The notes beneath the pieces are model-generated. The model was not told where the DNA came from. It did not search any database and was given only the letters and a program-made list of their open reading frames with translations. A stretch of 64,000 bases of DNA from Heterostelium multicystogenum (Eukaryota > Evosea > Eumycetozoa > Acytosteliales > Acytosteliaceae): contig RCNN01000039.1 in assembly GCA_003667245.1 (NCBI GenBank), positions 50,302 to 114,301 on the forward strand, given 5' to 3'. Below, one piece after another: positions 35,040-48,137 of this stretch. Both the position numbers and the translations under genes were made by a program. Within the stretch, counting starts at the first letter, position 1; each line of letters opens with the position of its first letter.

Positions 35040-35684
35040 TTTATTGTAATTAGCTATTTGTAATAAACTATTGTAATGATTTATTTGTATTGATTAGTTG
35101 GTTTATTAGTGTTCCAATCCAAGTTGCTTTATATAGAGAAAATGAAACTAATTTAATTTAATAATAAATTAAAAACAAGATATTTAACTTATTTCTTGTT
35201 GGACAATTTACAAATTAAAAAATGACCAAGTTCGCAAAGGGATCATTTTCAGTGTCGAGATTGAATCTCGCCACCACTTTTATCATTTTTTGTTGAAGAA
35301 GTCACAGCTTGGACTCCACAAAACATCATTTTCACCTCTTTTATCATTTTTGTGAGAAGATTGAACTTGTGTGTTTTTTTTTTGAAGAAGTCCAATCTTT
35401 TACTCACTTATAACCATACAGCTTTTGGGGTATAGTTTTTGGCAATGACTATAGTAGGGGAACCTACTCTTGTGTGGGATGGTACTGTACTATTTATTTT
35501 TAATGTTATCTAAATTAAATTACTTGTATTTTTAATGTGTTAAGTGATGGCAGTGTTTGCTTTGTCTTGAACAATTCACATGATATTATCAATTTATAAA
35601 TGTCTCTTTCAAAGAATACAACTTGGAGACTATGATGATACGAATGGTGCGCTAGTAGCTAATTTGTTAAATGAAATATATTCA
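35040..35684. other. Intergenic region with structured segments
   Basis: Contains several perfect inverted repeats: CGAGAT/ATCTCG at 35256-35270, TATAGT/ACTATA at 35431-35453 and AGTAGG/CCTACT with a GGAA loop at 35453-35468. It also has a direct repeat of TTTTATCATTTTTTGT/TTTTATCATTTTTGTG type near 35278 and 35340. It has no open frame. It could be a small non-coding RNA locus or just promoter/3' UTR sequence. Confidence 0.4.
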
Positions 35685-38600
35685 TTAGTTAATTTGCACT
35701 ACGTTTTTCATAGTTGATGTACATACTTCTTTGATTGGGATTGTTAGTGATCCAACATATCCAATCTTATCGTTGAGCAACGAGTTGGGACTCTGTTGAT
35801 CGTTGGAACTAGCTTTCTCGAGGGTGGGCTGAATATGTAAAATCAAACTGGTGATTGTAGAGTTGCTAGTGTTGGTTACAACGATGTCAATGGTTTGGAA
35901 TACACCCAGCTCGAACGTTTTGAATAGCTGACTATCCTTGAATTGTACTGTCAAGGGATCTACATTCAATTTGTATATCATCTTTGGTGTCAATGTGATT
36001 CCATTCAATATTAAATTACCATAGGTATGATCGGACTATCAAAAGCAAACAATGAGTTAGTTTTTATTTTGGTTTGATTCGAGTATTGGTTGTGTGCAAC
36101 TTACCGATATCCATGTCAATTTTATATTCTTTATAAACATATCTTTATAATATTGAATTAATCTATTTAAATATTCCTATAATAAATATATGTTAATATT
36201 TATGTTGACACCTATATCTATATCTAACTATAGTTACTTCATGTTCAGTTAGTTTCTTCTTTGGTTTTATATATTGACCTCTGGCTTGTCTGATTGGTGG
36301 CAATGTATCTGGGAATGGTTCTTTCTTCATGGGTGCAAAAATATTGATGGTAGAGTTGGGTGGAAGTTTAAATGTTGTGTTGTTGAATGCAATATCATGC
36401 TGAGGAAGAAGGTTATTGTAGGTCATCGTGAATGAATGAGTGGAGCTGTTATTTCTAATTTCAAATACCAACAAACAATAATCATTACATATCTCTTCAT
36501 CAGACGCATTTCTATGATTATGATTATTATTATTATTGTTATTTGATTGATGACCATCACCATTTAGATCGATTTCTTCAAAGTGTTCTATGATTTGATT
36601 CTGTTGTTGCTGGTGATTATTGTTTAGTTGCTTAAAATGTTACAAATGATTCTAATTGTTTCAGTGATTTGAGTGAAGTATATATGATGTCAAAGTTTGT
36701 GATCTCTGGTCCAGGGTGCAGATCGAGCTGTAATGGAACTGTGATCTTTCTTTGATATAAATTGTTGACTGTGTTATTGTTGAGTGTGTTTTCGATGCTA
36801 CCCAAGTTAATGTTACCAGTGTTGCTGTTGCTGTTGTTTTGGTAGTAAGTTATTATTAACTGATTTCCAGGAGTGTATGGTCGGCCATAAGTTCTCAATG
36901 GCAAAGAAAAAGATTGACCGGGCAGGAGTGGAAGTGATGCTTTGATAATAGAAGTCATCCCATTGGAATGCAGGTAGCTCATCCTCATCATCAAATGTGT
37001 AGTTCTTTGGTATCTGTTTCTTGGCGGTCTTATCCAAGTCGGTCAGTGATAGCTGAATTGAATCAATTGGAATAGTTCCAATGTTTTCAAAGATGAATGG
37101 GAATGACTGATATTCTCCAGTAAAGAGGGACAGTGTGCTTCCAAATGATGGAACAGCCACATTGAGAAGTGGCATTTTGGGTACAACAGTTATCTTGTTG
37201 AGACACTTATCATCATCAATAATAACAGGAGCGTCTAGCTCCACCTTGTATGCGTCACGTTTAATTAGCTCTTCGTATTCTGCAATGGTTATGGGTTCGC
37301 CCTGTGGATTAATTGGGTGTTCCGATAACAAGTTGTAAGATCTAATAAATACACCCTTAATGATCAAAGGTCCTGGTTTTAATGCTCGTCCACTAATAAT
37401 AATGTCCATCTTTTCAGTAAGTGACAGTGCTTTGAAAGATAAAGGATAACTTTCAAATGGAACACCTGCAGTAGAAAGAGAGACACTTTGAACCAATACA
37501 TCAAATGCAAAGGGATTAGAAAGTGATAGGAGTAGATGACATTCTCCTTCTACCCATAGCATCTGTTTTCTTTTGTACTTTTCTATAATAAAATTAGTTT
37601 GATGTCGTTAATATAGTTTAAATGAATACAATGACCTGTGGATGATGCTTACTCTCTTTCATAGGGAGAATAAATGAAGAATTTATCTTTCTGTTGATTA
37701 TCTTCAATTTGACGAGAGTGGGGAATTAAGTGGTCGGGTAGTGGTAGTGGAACGAGCTTGGTGACCATTGGAAATCCCAAAATGTTCATATGAAACATTG
37801 GTGTTGATACTGGTTGATATAGAGCGAGAGTGGTGCAAGAGATCAGATTGGAATTCGATTTGCTTCGAGAATGGCAATAGTTTGTGTTTGTGTTCTAAGT
37901 AGATAAATGATGTATTTACAGATGCTGAGAGAATCAAGCAGATTTGATGCAGCTGTGATCAAATTGAATAAAAGATAGCGCTGAATGAAAAACCAGCCTT
38001 CTTTTCTGCGCTCAGTTGACAGTGGAGGCATTCTGGTTTGCCACGCAGAAGATCGTCCGGTTGAGTTGACTGTTGCCATGGCGTTGGCCGTACCACCAAA
38101 TCTGCTATTGGATTTCGATGATCCGCCATTGCCACGTGAGCGAGAAGATTGCTTCTTAACAGAAGCAGCTTGGTTGGTCACTGTCGACATTGAGTAGTTG
38201 TAAGTTTTGTTCTTTTCATCAAGGAAGCTTGTGATTTGTTGAGGGAATAGGTCTTCGAGTTGGAAAAACTTTGTTGATATCTGAAGGAGGTTGTTGATCT
38301 TGTCCCACATTTCTGGACGCTTGTTGTGAATGAATGCTGCCTCACGTATAAAGAACGCAAACTTTCGTTTGAATCCCATTGAGTAGTATGCCAATGCTAT
38401 GGAGCAGATGGTCGATATCTTTTCTGGGAGCGGAAGACCAAATGTCAAGTCGTAAGCACTCACCAAAAGATCTGTAGCCTCTATTTTTCTCTCCATCGAA
38501 ATTTGATAGTTTGCCAACTTCATTGTAAGTTCGATCTCAAAGTTCAGTGCCTGCTTCTTCTTGTAGCAGGACAAAGCTTCTGTTGCCATTGTTAAAATCT

Positions 38601-39738
38601 GAGTATCCTCATATGCTTGACTGTCTGCTGCCGACTGCAACTGATTATTAGTTGCAGAGGTCGGACTTAAATTCTGATTCTGTGAATGAAACTCTTGATT
38701 CTATTATATTACATTGTTTAGACAAGTTAATTACTTATAATTTCAAAGTAAATATTCTATGATCTATGATCAGTTTATATTTACACGTTTAGATAGGATT
38801 GCAGAGATTTGACCTTCATATGATGCTGCTATCCACTCATAGTCGTTGTTTGATTTAGCTAACTCTATACTTTGATCATAGCTACAGTGATACATGGTTA
38901 GTTGTCAATGAATGTGATGCTGTTCAGTTGAAGCCTTACAATTTGATTGCGTCCAGTGGCGAACCTGCAAGAAGACAATAGTCACCCTTACACTTTGCTA
39001 AACGTCCTGGCTTTCTCTTTTTGGCACGTGAAACCTCGTCCCAAGAGACAACGCTCTCGAGTGGGGTCGATATGTAGGTCTGCGAAGATGCATTGTCAGT
39101 CTCTGCCACCATCTTTTCAAAGTGGCGAAGCAATTGGTATGAAAAGTCAAAGAGCAAAGTGGAAAGATAGAACAAAAGATGCTTCTTGTCTCCGGCATTC
39201 GGTATCATTACAAACTTACCACGCTCTAGATCTTGTTGGTCATCGAGAGGATCGAAAGCATAGCATATCGTAGCGACTGCAGAGCGGTAAGGACCAATCG
39301 CCTCTTCAAACAGCTTTTTAGTCTCGACAAGATCACGTGATCGCTTGCAATCGACAACACCAATCACACCAAATATTCGCTTGTGAATCATAATATCTTC
39401 CCATTCCGACGACAAAGGAGTGTTGGGCGAGACGAAATTCAACAGCATGTGTCCATCTACCCAATTTATCTTTTCAAGTACACCTGTATTCAGTAATAGT
39501 TAGAGGATAGGGTCGATTAGCTAACTTCATTTGGCAATTGGTAACATTATATATTATATAAAAATGAAAGATAGTTACGTGATTCTTTAGCATCTCTGGT
39601 GATACCAGACAGCTCAATAATACCGAGGGTCTTGATTAGACTTGAATACTCTCGAAAGCTGTCTGTCGATATATCACCAATTGGTAATATAGCAACTTTG
39701 ATTGCTCTGTTTTCAATGAATGTTGAGTTTATATCCAT
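35685..39738 (-). CDS. TRAPPC9 / Trs120, TRAPPII tethering complex subunit
   Basis: A large multi-exon gene for the TRAPPII-specific subunit Trs120/TRAPPC9, which acts in Golgi/endosome vesicle tethering and Rab activation. Exon 1 (39738-39579) has AIKVAILPIGDISTDSFREY. Exon 2 (39483-38940) has HKRIFGVIGVVDCKRSRDLV and ends in KCKGDYCLLAGSPLDAIK, the conserved Trs120 N-terminal region. Then follow a TPR-like helical part (ALSCYKKKQALNFEIELT), GFPMVTKLVPLPLP, and the beta-sandwich part beginning at 37562 (CHLLLSLSNPFAFDVLVQSV). The last exon (36008-35685) has the C-terminal sandwich strands. At least four frame slips occur, including near 37870, 37790 and 36955. Asn/Gln-rich inserts are present. 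The exon boundaries in the middle are approximate. Confidence 0.85.
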
Positions 39739-40468
39739 ACATATATATGCTGCAACTCAAGTAGTAGTATTTTAATTAAAACAATATAATGAACATCATA
39801 ATATTTGCTAACGGTCATTCATAAATTAATTTTCAAAAATTAAAAAACCAAAAAGAATCAATCAATGCATCAAGAGTCACCTCAATGATTGTTGACCTCC
39901 ATCTACATGAACAATACTACTACTACAACTGTAAGATGATCATGCCAAACTATCTGAGACTTTGTTGCTATGAAGATATAAGATCAAGATAGCAATCTAT
40001 GATCAACAATCAAAGATTCACCTTTTAAAAAGTTGTAGTGCTTTATTATGTTAATATGAATATAATAAGAAGTAAAGATAAGATAAAGTATTGGTAGGTT
40101 TAGGATTATTTACAAATAATTGAAACCATCATGTTTTAAAGTATGGTTTAATAAGTTTATTGTTTTTGTTTTTGTTTTTTTGTTTTTCATAAAAAGAAAA
40201 TATACTGGAATAGATACATAAATTATAGTAGTAATAATAATAATAGATCAATAATGGAAAATGGGAATCGGATCTTTGCTGTTGTTGGATACTTTTGGTG
40301 CTGAATATGAATTCAGACATCAACATTAGGATCTTTCTTTTCTTCAAGATGGATGGAGAGAGATGATGGATAGATGAGATACGTCTAGTTATTTTTGATT
40401 GGCAAATGAACAGATTGGATGGGTGGATGGATTTTGGAAGTTGGTTGGTAGGTTTGTTGTTTGGTCTT
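39739..40468. other. Intergenic region
   Basis: AT-rich DNA with divergent or 3'-flanking roles only. A 133-codon minus-strand frame (40129-40530) overlaps the cyclin 3' end; apart from that overlap it is low-complexity and is not accepted. Confidence 0.5.
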
Positions 40469-41721
40469 TCAATAGTTTTTCTTATTCTTCTTCTTGTAGA
40501 GGTAACGAAACATGTCTTCAAGCAACGCAATCGGGTTGAGGCTGATATCGAAACGAAGAGAGTGGTTGATGGATAAAAGTTGATTTGTTTTGAGAGATGT
40601 CACTGTTCTTGTTCTTTGGGTCTTTGCTATTTACATTTGGTTCACTTTTTAAATTATTACTACTGTTGGTACTGTGTAATTCTGATTTTGAGTTACTGGT
40701 TGAACCTATTTGTGAATGGTTGTTGTTTACTATTTTGTGATGGTTGTTATTATTGGTGTTGTTATTATTATTGTTGCTGTTGTTATTGTTGTTGTTATTG
40801 TTGGTTTGAATATCCTTTATCATATTGTGAACGGATAGATGTGAATCATCTTTATGAGATGAAATGATGGTTGGTGTTGAAATTGGTAGGCCAATTGGGT
40901 TGCTTATATGTAGGTGTGATTGGATTTTCTTGTTGTACATCTCAATACTGTTGGCGTATTGGACATAGGATTCAAGGTTGGCGCCAACATCAAACGACAA
41001 CAATTTTAGTAGATCAAGTTCCATTACATTGATTTCCTTGACAGAGACACCTCCAACTTGGCTGTAAAAATGATTATTATAAAAAATATCTAAATCAACT
41101 TTGGATTAGGACGCGCACTGCTCTATGCATAAGCTCGGCTCTACATACCATCAAGATACTTTGCTGCTACCAAAATACTTGTGATTAAAATTCGATGTAT
41201 ATTATAGCTATTTACAATAAAATTTCTTTTGGAAATTAATCTATCTATATAAATAAGAATAGTGATAAAACATTCTTTTGAGCATGGAGAGTATTTAAGA
41301 ATTCTTGCAATATACAAGTCAATGGTAATCATTGGTAGTCTCATATTATCTGGTAAGAACTGAGTATAATTATTTGATAGCTATAATCATATAGGAAAGA
41401 AATAAACAAAGTTTAGTATTCTTTAAAATATATAAGATATATTATAATTAAGTTATCATTAAAACTTACTCTATCGCCATAGGCCAAAAGTTGATTAATA
41501 CATAATACTAATGACTTTAATAGACAATCACCTGCAGTTTCTGGTTTTTGGATGGTTTCATCCAGTTGCATTCTTCCTTCTTGGAGAATTGACAATATCG
41601 TTGTTTGGCTAGGGGGTGAAGGAGGATATTGAGTTGCCAATTGTTGCTGTTGGTTTAGGTGATTTCGACTCTCATTGTGATAGTTTACTGAGTGAGAAAA
41701 TGATGATGAACTTGAATCCAT
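40469..41721 (-). CDS. PHO80-like (cyclin U/P type) cyclin
   Basis: A three-exon gene for a cyclin of the PHO80/Pcl-like family, a partner of CDK5/PHO85-type kinases. Exon 1 (from 41721) is Ser/Gln-rich and ends LAYGDR. Exon 2 carries the cyclin box: PMITIDLYIARILKYSPCSK, CFITILIYIDRLI and ILITSILVAAKYLD. The next intron uses the acceptor near 41084, giving DDIFYNNHFYSQVGGVSVKE and ELDLLKLLSFDVG. This acceptor, rather than a later AG, keeps phase and the family motif. A long Asn-rich tail follows. As sequenced the frame stops at 40518, but a one-base shift gives a more convincing end, PIALLEDMFRYLYKKK, stopping at 40469. Confidence 0.85.
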
Positions 41722-43548
41722 ATTTTAATTTGTGATTTTCTTTGTATGGTTTGTAAACCCATTAGTTAGTCATTAAAATGTTTGATTGATCCAAACATTC
41801 CTAAAATTCAATACTTACAATTAACTTCTGTAATAGTTAATTTTTTAAAATTAATATATATTATATATATTAGGTTGAATGAAATAGAAATATTATATTA
41901 TATTGATAATGTCCTATAATTAAAGTATAAATATTAATATTTAAAGATATTTAGAATTATTATATTTATTATTATTATTTTTTGACCATTTGTTAATAAT
42001 ATTTTCCCAAAAAACAAATAATAATAACAATCAATTAACATTAATAGAATATATTATTATTATTATTATTTAAAACTATTGAAATAACGAAAACAGGATT
42101 GAGATAATAGCGATGAATGTAATTGTAATTATAATTGATTGATTAATTTAACCAACTGATTGATTAATATTTTGTACGTATAAATTAAGTTAATGGATAA
42201 TTTCAACAAGTATCGGGTTGTGAGCTTTGATCAAACTTGATATCAGTTACAACAATCATGTAATAATAGATTGTCTGTTGACAATAACAATTTCCAATTG
42301 ATTGGATTGATATCGTTAATTAATAGGTTAACAAAAGTGAATGAATAATGGATATGGTATAAATAAATTGGAGTTATATTTTTGGAAAAAAAAACCAACA
42401 ATAAAACAAATAAAAAACAGGAATCTTTAAATATTACATGTACTAATATCACTAGGAGGGTACACTGAAACGACTAACTTAAATAATTGAAAAAATAATA
42501 TGATATATTTGGCTCTAACTTATTTTTATATATATGTATTAAATAAGGATGAATATAAAAATATAAATAAATATAGAGTAAATAAATAGTTGGATATAAA
42601 TTGATTTTATCAATTTGATGATGTTGTTGTTGTTGGATGGTTTTAGTGATTAAAATATTCAATTGATTGATCATAAAACCAACAACAACAGAAATAAATA
42701 AATTAATATTAAATAAAAAATAATATTATAATGTGGAAGTACTACTGCTCTTTTGTTGTTGTTGCTACTGCTAATGCTACTACTTATAGTATTGTTTCTG
42801 AAATCAAAAAGAGCCACAAAACAACAAGAACAACAACAATAACAACAATAACATGAGTAGTAGCAATATGTATCACAAGAATCACATGTTGAATTGGGTT
42901 AGTTACATGTTGATTTTTTATGGTTCATTTATGTGATGATGATGATGTTAATGAAAAGAAAGATGGTGTATAAAGAAGAAATACAAATAGTGTGTAAGAA
43001 TGATATTGTTGTTATTGTTGGTGTTGTAGGTGTGTATCATGATATAGGAGCAGTTATTGGTATTGTTGTTGTTGTTGTGGTGGTGGTGGTGGCGGCGTTA
43101 TTGTTAAAGTGGAGTGAGCTAATGGATTTAGTTCTCCTGAGATTGTTTAATACAAAAATAGTCCTTTATTTTTATTGTATATTTTATACCTGATGGCGTA
43201 TGTATAAATATATATTAAAATGTTGTTGGCTTTGCTAATGTAGTTTTTGATCAGTAATACAATCAACAACACTCACTAACCAAAAAACAACAAATACATA
43301 CACAATTATAAAAATACTAATAATAATTATAATTATAATTATTATTTATTTATTATTTAACAAACTTAAACCCAACCACATTGATCATTATACTGAGAAA
43401 TTGTATAATATGAATGTCGTTGTTATCAGCAGCAGCATCAACTAACACACAAGTATTATTTATAAATAATCATCCATGCATGCTGATCGAATATGTAACA
43501 ACAAAACTGGCATATGGTTAGTTAGCATCCAAGTTGTATCGAACAACA

Positions 43549-43755
43549 TTAGGTTTGAGAATGGTGGTAATAGAAGTGACAGACCAAATTAAAAGTGATT
43601 TCTATCACCATTATATTTATATTTTTGACATGAGCAATATAATATTTTATATAACATATGGAAGTATGTGTGACTATTTTAATTAATTCTCTTGTTCCAA
43701 CCGCAACATCAGCAACTCTTGGTGGTGAAGCAGAAGTTATTGTTAATGTTCTCAT
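43549..43755 (-). CDS. Unassigned short frame
   Basis: Starts MRTLTITSASPPRVADVAVG. In a neighbouring frame downstream it is followed by coding-like pieces (TILKPNVVRYNLDAN near 43510 and VLVDAAADNNDIHIIQFL near 43430). These together might be one frameshifted or spliced gene ending near 43366. No family is recognised. Confidence 0.25.
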   Translation of the reverse strand: MRTLTITSASPPRVADVAVGTRELIKIVTHTSICYIKYYIAHVKNINIMVIEITFNLVCHFYYHHSQT

Positions 43756-43885
43756 GATGAAATAGATCGAATACTACATATTTAAATACATATTATTTTT
43801 ATCATTACAATCCAATTCACCAATGCCAACAACTTGATAAACCACTCACTCAAAAACACACTCACTCACCCACTCACACTCTCAT

Positions 43886-44149
43886 TCACTTTCTCACACT
43901 GTCATTACTAATGAATGAATCCATTAATAATGTGTAATGACAACACACCACTCCACCACCACTACCACCACCACCTTTGAAAATGCGTGGTAAGTGATCA
44001 ATTGAATATCGCTTGAGAAACGAATGTACAAGGGTGTCAAAATCATATATGTTGTTAAGATGAATGTGTGTGTATTTCGTAAGAGTGAAGAGTAACACCA
44101 CAATTTGTTGATTTGTGGGTGCAAATGTTAAGTACACTGTACTTTCCAT
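43886..44149 (-). CDS. Unassigned 87-codon frame
   Basis: Encodes MESTVYLTFAPTNQQIVVLL and then KRYSIDHLPRIFK, a Gly/Ser run and a short tail. The composition is protein-like before the glycine run. No family is recognised, and there is no supporting homology or neighbouring exon. Confidence 0.25.
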   Translation of the reverse strand: MESTVYLTFAPTNQQIVVLLFTLTKYTHIHLNNIYDFDTLVHSFLKRYSIDHLPRIFKGGGGSGGGVVCCHYTLLMDSFISNDSVRK

Positions 44150-44463
44150 TTTGATTGTATGTATTGATGGACAATGAATTTACTTCCTCCACCATCACCA
44201 CTACCACTCCACCACATATATTCGAGATTAGATTTGGAGGTGGGGAAAGAACAACAGTTATTTTTAGTAGAGTGATTTTAAAACTTGAAACGGTGCCTAA
44301 CCCATCGATGTGTAACGTTTAGATGTTCTTGAAGATGGTGGTGATCATGACGATGCTAATGATGATGTTTTGGGTTGTGTAATTTTAATTTTCAATGATT
44401 AGCAATGTATAGACTGATACTGAAATTTCCATATATATCCAAAAATCAAATACTCTTTAATGA

Positions 44464-44804
44464 TCAATCATTTGAATTGGATTGGAATGGTGTATTGTGA
44501 TTAGAGAAAAGTGGATGTGCTTGTTTAATGGTTTGGAACTGCCAATATTTGATGGCCATACAAGCATTCTTGATCAATTGGCCACCAGTTGAATCAGTTA
44601 TTATGATGATTTGTTCGACTATCGTGTCTTGCCTTGTCTGATAGATACGATGCTGATGACAATAAGTTGGATTAAATTTTCGAGATTGTGAGGGTTGAGC
44701 TATTGTTGGATGTCCGATGAAGTGGTCTGGATATAATATGGAGGTGTAGCTTGATTATCGATGTAAACAGGGAATGACGTTTTAATTAAACGAATTCCTG
44801 CCAT
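44464..44804 (-). CDS. Possible hidden gene across one frameshift
   Basis: From ATG at 44804 the frame reads MAGIRLIKTSFPVYIDNQAT and continues to about 44733. In the next frame, from 44730, it stays open to 44464: PDHFIGHPTIAQPSQSRKFN, then QDTIVEQIIIITDSTGGQLI and a C-terminal PLFSNHNTPFQSNSND. One missing base would join them into about 113 residues. An AG acceptor (TTATTATTAG) lies just upstream at about 44834, so an earlier exon is possible. The composition is balanced and not low-complexity, unlike chance frames nearby. No family is recognised. Confidence 0.3.
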
Positions 44805-46174
44805 ATCATTTGGGGTGTGAACAGACAGACACTAATAATAAAATAACGGTAATCCAACCCACAAATTAAGAACTGAATTTTATTTATAGGCTATAACAAA
44901 CATAGCTCTAAAAATATGATTACTATTATGGATAAACAGTAAAGAGAAAACAGAATAACGAACATGGTTAACTTTAGTGTGATGATGATGATCTATAAGT
45001 AGTAAATTGAAATGTAATAAAATTAAATGGGATAGGAAACTGATAAGGAATTTAAAATACCAATGATTCGATCCCTATTGGATCACCCGATATCTGATGG
45101 TTCAAACATGTTGTTTGAAATATTACTATTAAAAATGGTCGTCATCTCTTGTGATGAAATTAAAATCAAATCTGAAGCTGATGAGACATTTAGATACTGA
45201 TGTCATAATGATTGATTTTGATGACAATTGAAGCTCATGATTATTTTAATTTTATTAGAGATGAAGAGGTGAAGTAAATGAAAACTGAACCATCTATCAT
45301 CTGATGGTTTTATCTGACATCAAAAAAAAATGAATGGTTGAGATTTAAAAAAATTGTTATCTTGATAATTAAATTAGTTGTTGGAATATTGGTTGATTTG
45401 ATATTGTTCTAAAGTTGATGCCATCAGATTTAATTAAATATATAATATATTTTATCTTAATTATTAATTGTAGATTTGAAAAAGAGTGAATCCAGCCTTT
45501 TGGAAATATCGACAAAGAGTGATAATTATGGTAATGATTATTTTTCATACATACCAAACTACAAAAATTTACGGTAATATAGGATGGAATCAAAGAACAT
45601 AACTAACTATACAGTATCTAATTACTCTTCACTAAAATCTTTATGACAATAATATGGGTTGAATATTAATACTACTTGTCACTGGAATATTGATGATTGT
45701 ATGCTGTTTCTAGATGAATTGCTTATGGAAATAAAATATATATATATCTACAACAAATAAAAGTTGTTTGTGAAATGTATTTAAAATACAGATAAATATT
45801 TATAACTCTAATAGGGTAAGTTTGTGATTATGCTGGAAATCTAGATGGTTGCATTCTGACTGGTTATAATTGTAGTTGGAGGAACGGAAATTATTAGAGT
45901 AGAGAAGTTATGATTTGAATTTAAATTTAATTTTGTTTTGTTTTGTTCTTGATGTTGCTAAGAACATTCAACAACCATCCATCATCATAGCTTCAAAACT
46001 CTCATGTTATTCTAGTAAACCAACTTTAAATTTACTAATGTAAAATAAAAAAACGGCTGTGTTGATGTTATTAAATTGTGAATATTTTAGGATGAATAAA
46101 GCAAGCTAATAATAATTAAATCGTTGGAAAGTCCATCTACAAAAGGTCTTTATAGACATCAAATTATATTTTTT

Positions 46175-46445
46175 TCACACATCACTATAAACAAAGGGTT
46201 GGTTTTCTAACTCATAGGTTTTTTGTTTTTGGAAATGAATTTGGGAGGCATCCATTGCAGGTGGGGTGTGTCTTGTGGAAGGTCCACATAAAAAAAAGAT
46301 GATGAACAAACAACCATAACAACAAAATAATTTGCAGGTTGAATAACTGAGATGAGATGGAAAAAGAGGTTGGTGAATTAATAATACTTAATCCAACCTT
46401 TTCAAACAACCACATCTCATCGTGTCGCACACCAGAGACAAACAA
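46175..46445 (-). CDS. Possible short membrane protein across one frameshift
   Basis: Open frame MFVSGVRHDEMWLFEKVGLS with a hydrophobic segment (LQIILLLWLFVHHLF). At a T7 run near 46290, shifting one base gives the coding-like continuation GPSTRHTPPAMDASQIHFQK to a stop at 46175. No family is recognised, and it may be chance. Confidence 0.2.
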
Positions 46446-46758
46446 GGTGATTTGATTTGACTTTACTATTTAACCAGAAAATTGGGTCCTACTGACTATA
46501 AAACTAAATCTAAATTGACTAATTAATCTAGAGTTCTAATAAACTATGTTGATGGTAGAATGAATGACCAAACCATTTGACACTGACACTATTACTACGA
46601 CTACTATATATGTCAATAATTAATTAATACACTGAGTGGCTGTTGGTGAAATGTCAACAACTAACAACTTCAACCTAGCAAGGCACACGGAACAGCTCGA
46701 ACGCATCAACAGCTGCAGCTGCATTAATACATACAAAGTGAATCACTGAATATTGTTG

Positions 46759-47055
46759 TTATTGTTGTTGTTGTTGTTGATAAAAATGAATGGATAATAA
46801 CCATGAGTGAGTGTCACTTTGGCTAGACCATATGGATGTCGTTCGTTGTGTTAAATGAAAAACATATCTGTGATGCAGCTGCTGCTGTTGATGGGTGAGA
46901 GGTTTCATCACAACAATGAATGCTTTTGTACAGTGGTTTTTACTGGTGTTTATGGATGTGAGGGGGTGGTATGTGATGATGCCACCTGCAATATATATTT
47001 TTAACCTCAAGGTGTTATTTTTTTGTTTTTCTTTTGATTGAGATGTAAGAGCCAA
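46759..47055 (-). CDS. Unassigned 98-codon frame with Gln runs
   Basis: A frame with two poly-Q runs (THQQQQLHHRYVFHLTQRTT and a terminal Q6). After a TAA inside the CAA run the same frame reopens (YSVIHFVCINAAAAVDAFEL) to about 46675. It could be a real Q-rich protein damaged by an error, or a chance product of triplet repeats. Confidence 0.25.
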   Translation of the reverse strand: MALTSQSKEKQKNNTLRLKIYIAGGIITYHPLTSINTSKNHCTKAFIVVMKPLTHQQQQLHHRYVFHLTQRTTSIWSSQSDTHSWLLSIHFYQQQQQQ

Positions 47056-47397
47056 GACTTGGTTATTTTTTTTTTTTGTATGTCAAGTTGTAGGATTATT
47101 CCTCATCTATTAGAGATTCATTTTGTTGGAAATGGTAATTGGATTCCAAAAAAGGTGAAAGCATCGCATGCAATTGCTATTGAAAGGGGGGGTAGTTGAA
47201 ACCATAATAAAGTATAAATTCAATTTTCTAAACCCCCAAAAATTTAATTTTGGTTGGACAAATATAAACTGTTTTATTTTTTACCAAATTTGGTTTAAAT
47301 TATTATGAATAATGTGTTACTGGTGTTAATTTGGGTGTGGTGAGTGAACATTTGGGAAAATCAATGGGAAGTTATTATTATTATCAATATTAGGAAG

Positions 47398-47442
47398 CTA
47401 TTCGTTAACGAATAGTGATATTGATGAACATTGTCAACAATG
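47398..47442. repeat. Two adjacent palindromes
   Basis: A perfect 18-bp palindrome, CTATTCGTTAACGAATAG (47398-47415), is followed 13 bp later by the near-palindrome CATTGT-CA-ACAATG (47429-47442). Both are of the size bound by dimeric transcription factors. Confidence 0.7.
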
Positions 47443-48102
47443 TCGGATTGATAATTTATTTTATTTCTGAACAAAGATAATTGGTTGGATTATTAATGTT
47501 TAAACAATGAATCAACCAATTAAAATTCAATAACCGGATATCATATGATTACCATCAATAATGAAAGAATGAATAAATAAATGAATGATTATTTGACTGT
47601 CAACTTCAACAACAACAAAATCATTTTTATGATAAAATGAGATTGATTATAATATCCGATGCTTTGCATATCTATATCCGACAGAAATGAAAGCATACCT
47701 AATTTAATGAGAAGTGAAACGACTACTAATTATAGAAATAATGTAAAAGGTGATAATAAGAGTAACAGTAATACAGCAATATTAATGAGCAATTGTTATT
47801 GTGAAATGAGTTTTAATAGACCCTAATCTATTTTGTTACACCTAGGTAATATGTAACAAACTAAATATTTAATGGAATTCCAAAGAGTATGGTACTCTGA
47901 AAAACCAAAAAACATCTTTGGTGTATAATAATTGATTTAACATATAATCTAATATTATATATGTTAGATCAATTTAGATTCAACAACACCATTTGATTTA
48001 TACATTATTAAAGATCCTTACTCTTATTATTTAAAATAATAATCATTCCTCACTATATTTTTATTTCTCCAAAGGTAATCTTTTTTGGGATAAAAGATTA
48101 TA

Positions 48103-48137
48103 TTATTGTTATTATTATTTATTAATAATAACAATAA
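48103..48137. repeat. Perfect 15-bp inverted repeat with 5-nt loop
   Basis: TTATTGTTATTATTA is repeated in inverse orientation after TTTAT. The arms match exactly but are AT-only apart from one G-C pair, so the structure would be weak. Confidence 0.7.

Noticed and set aside
42933..43193. 86-codon frame with Met and Val runs
   Set aside because: Produced by GATGAT and GTTGTT triplet runs; the composition is not protein-like.
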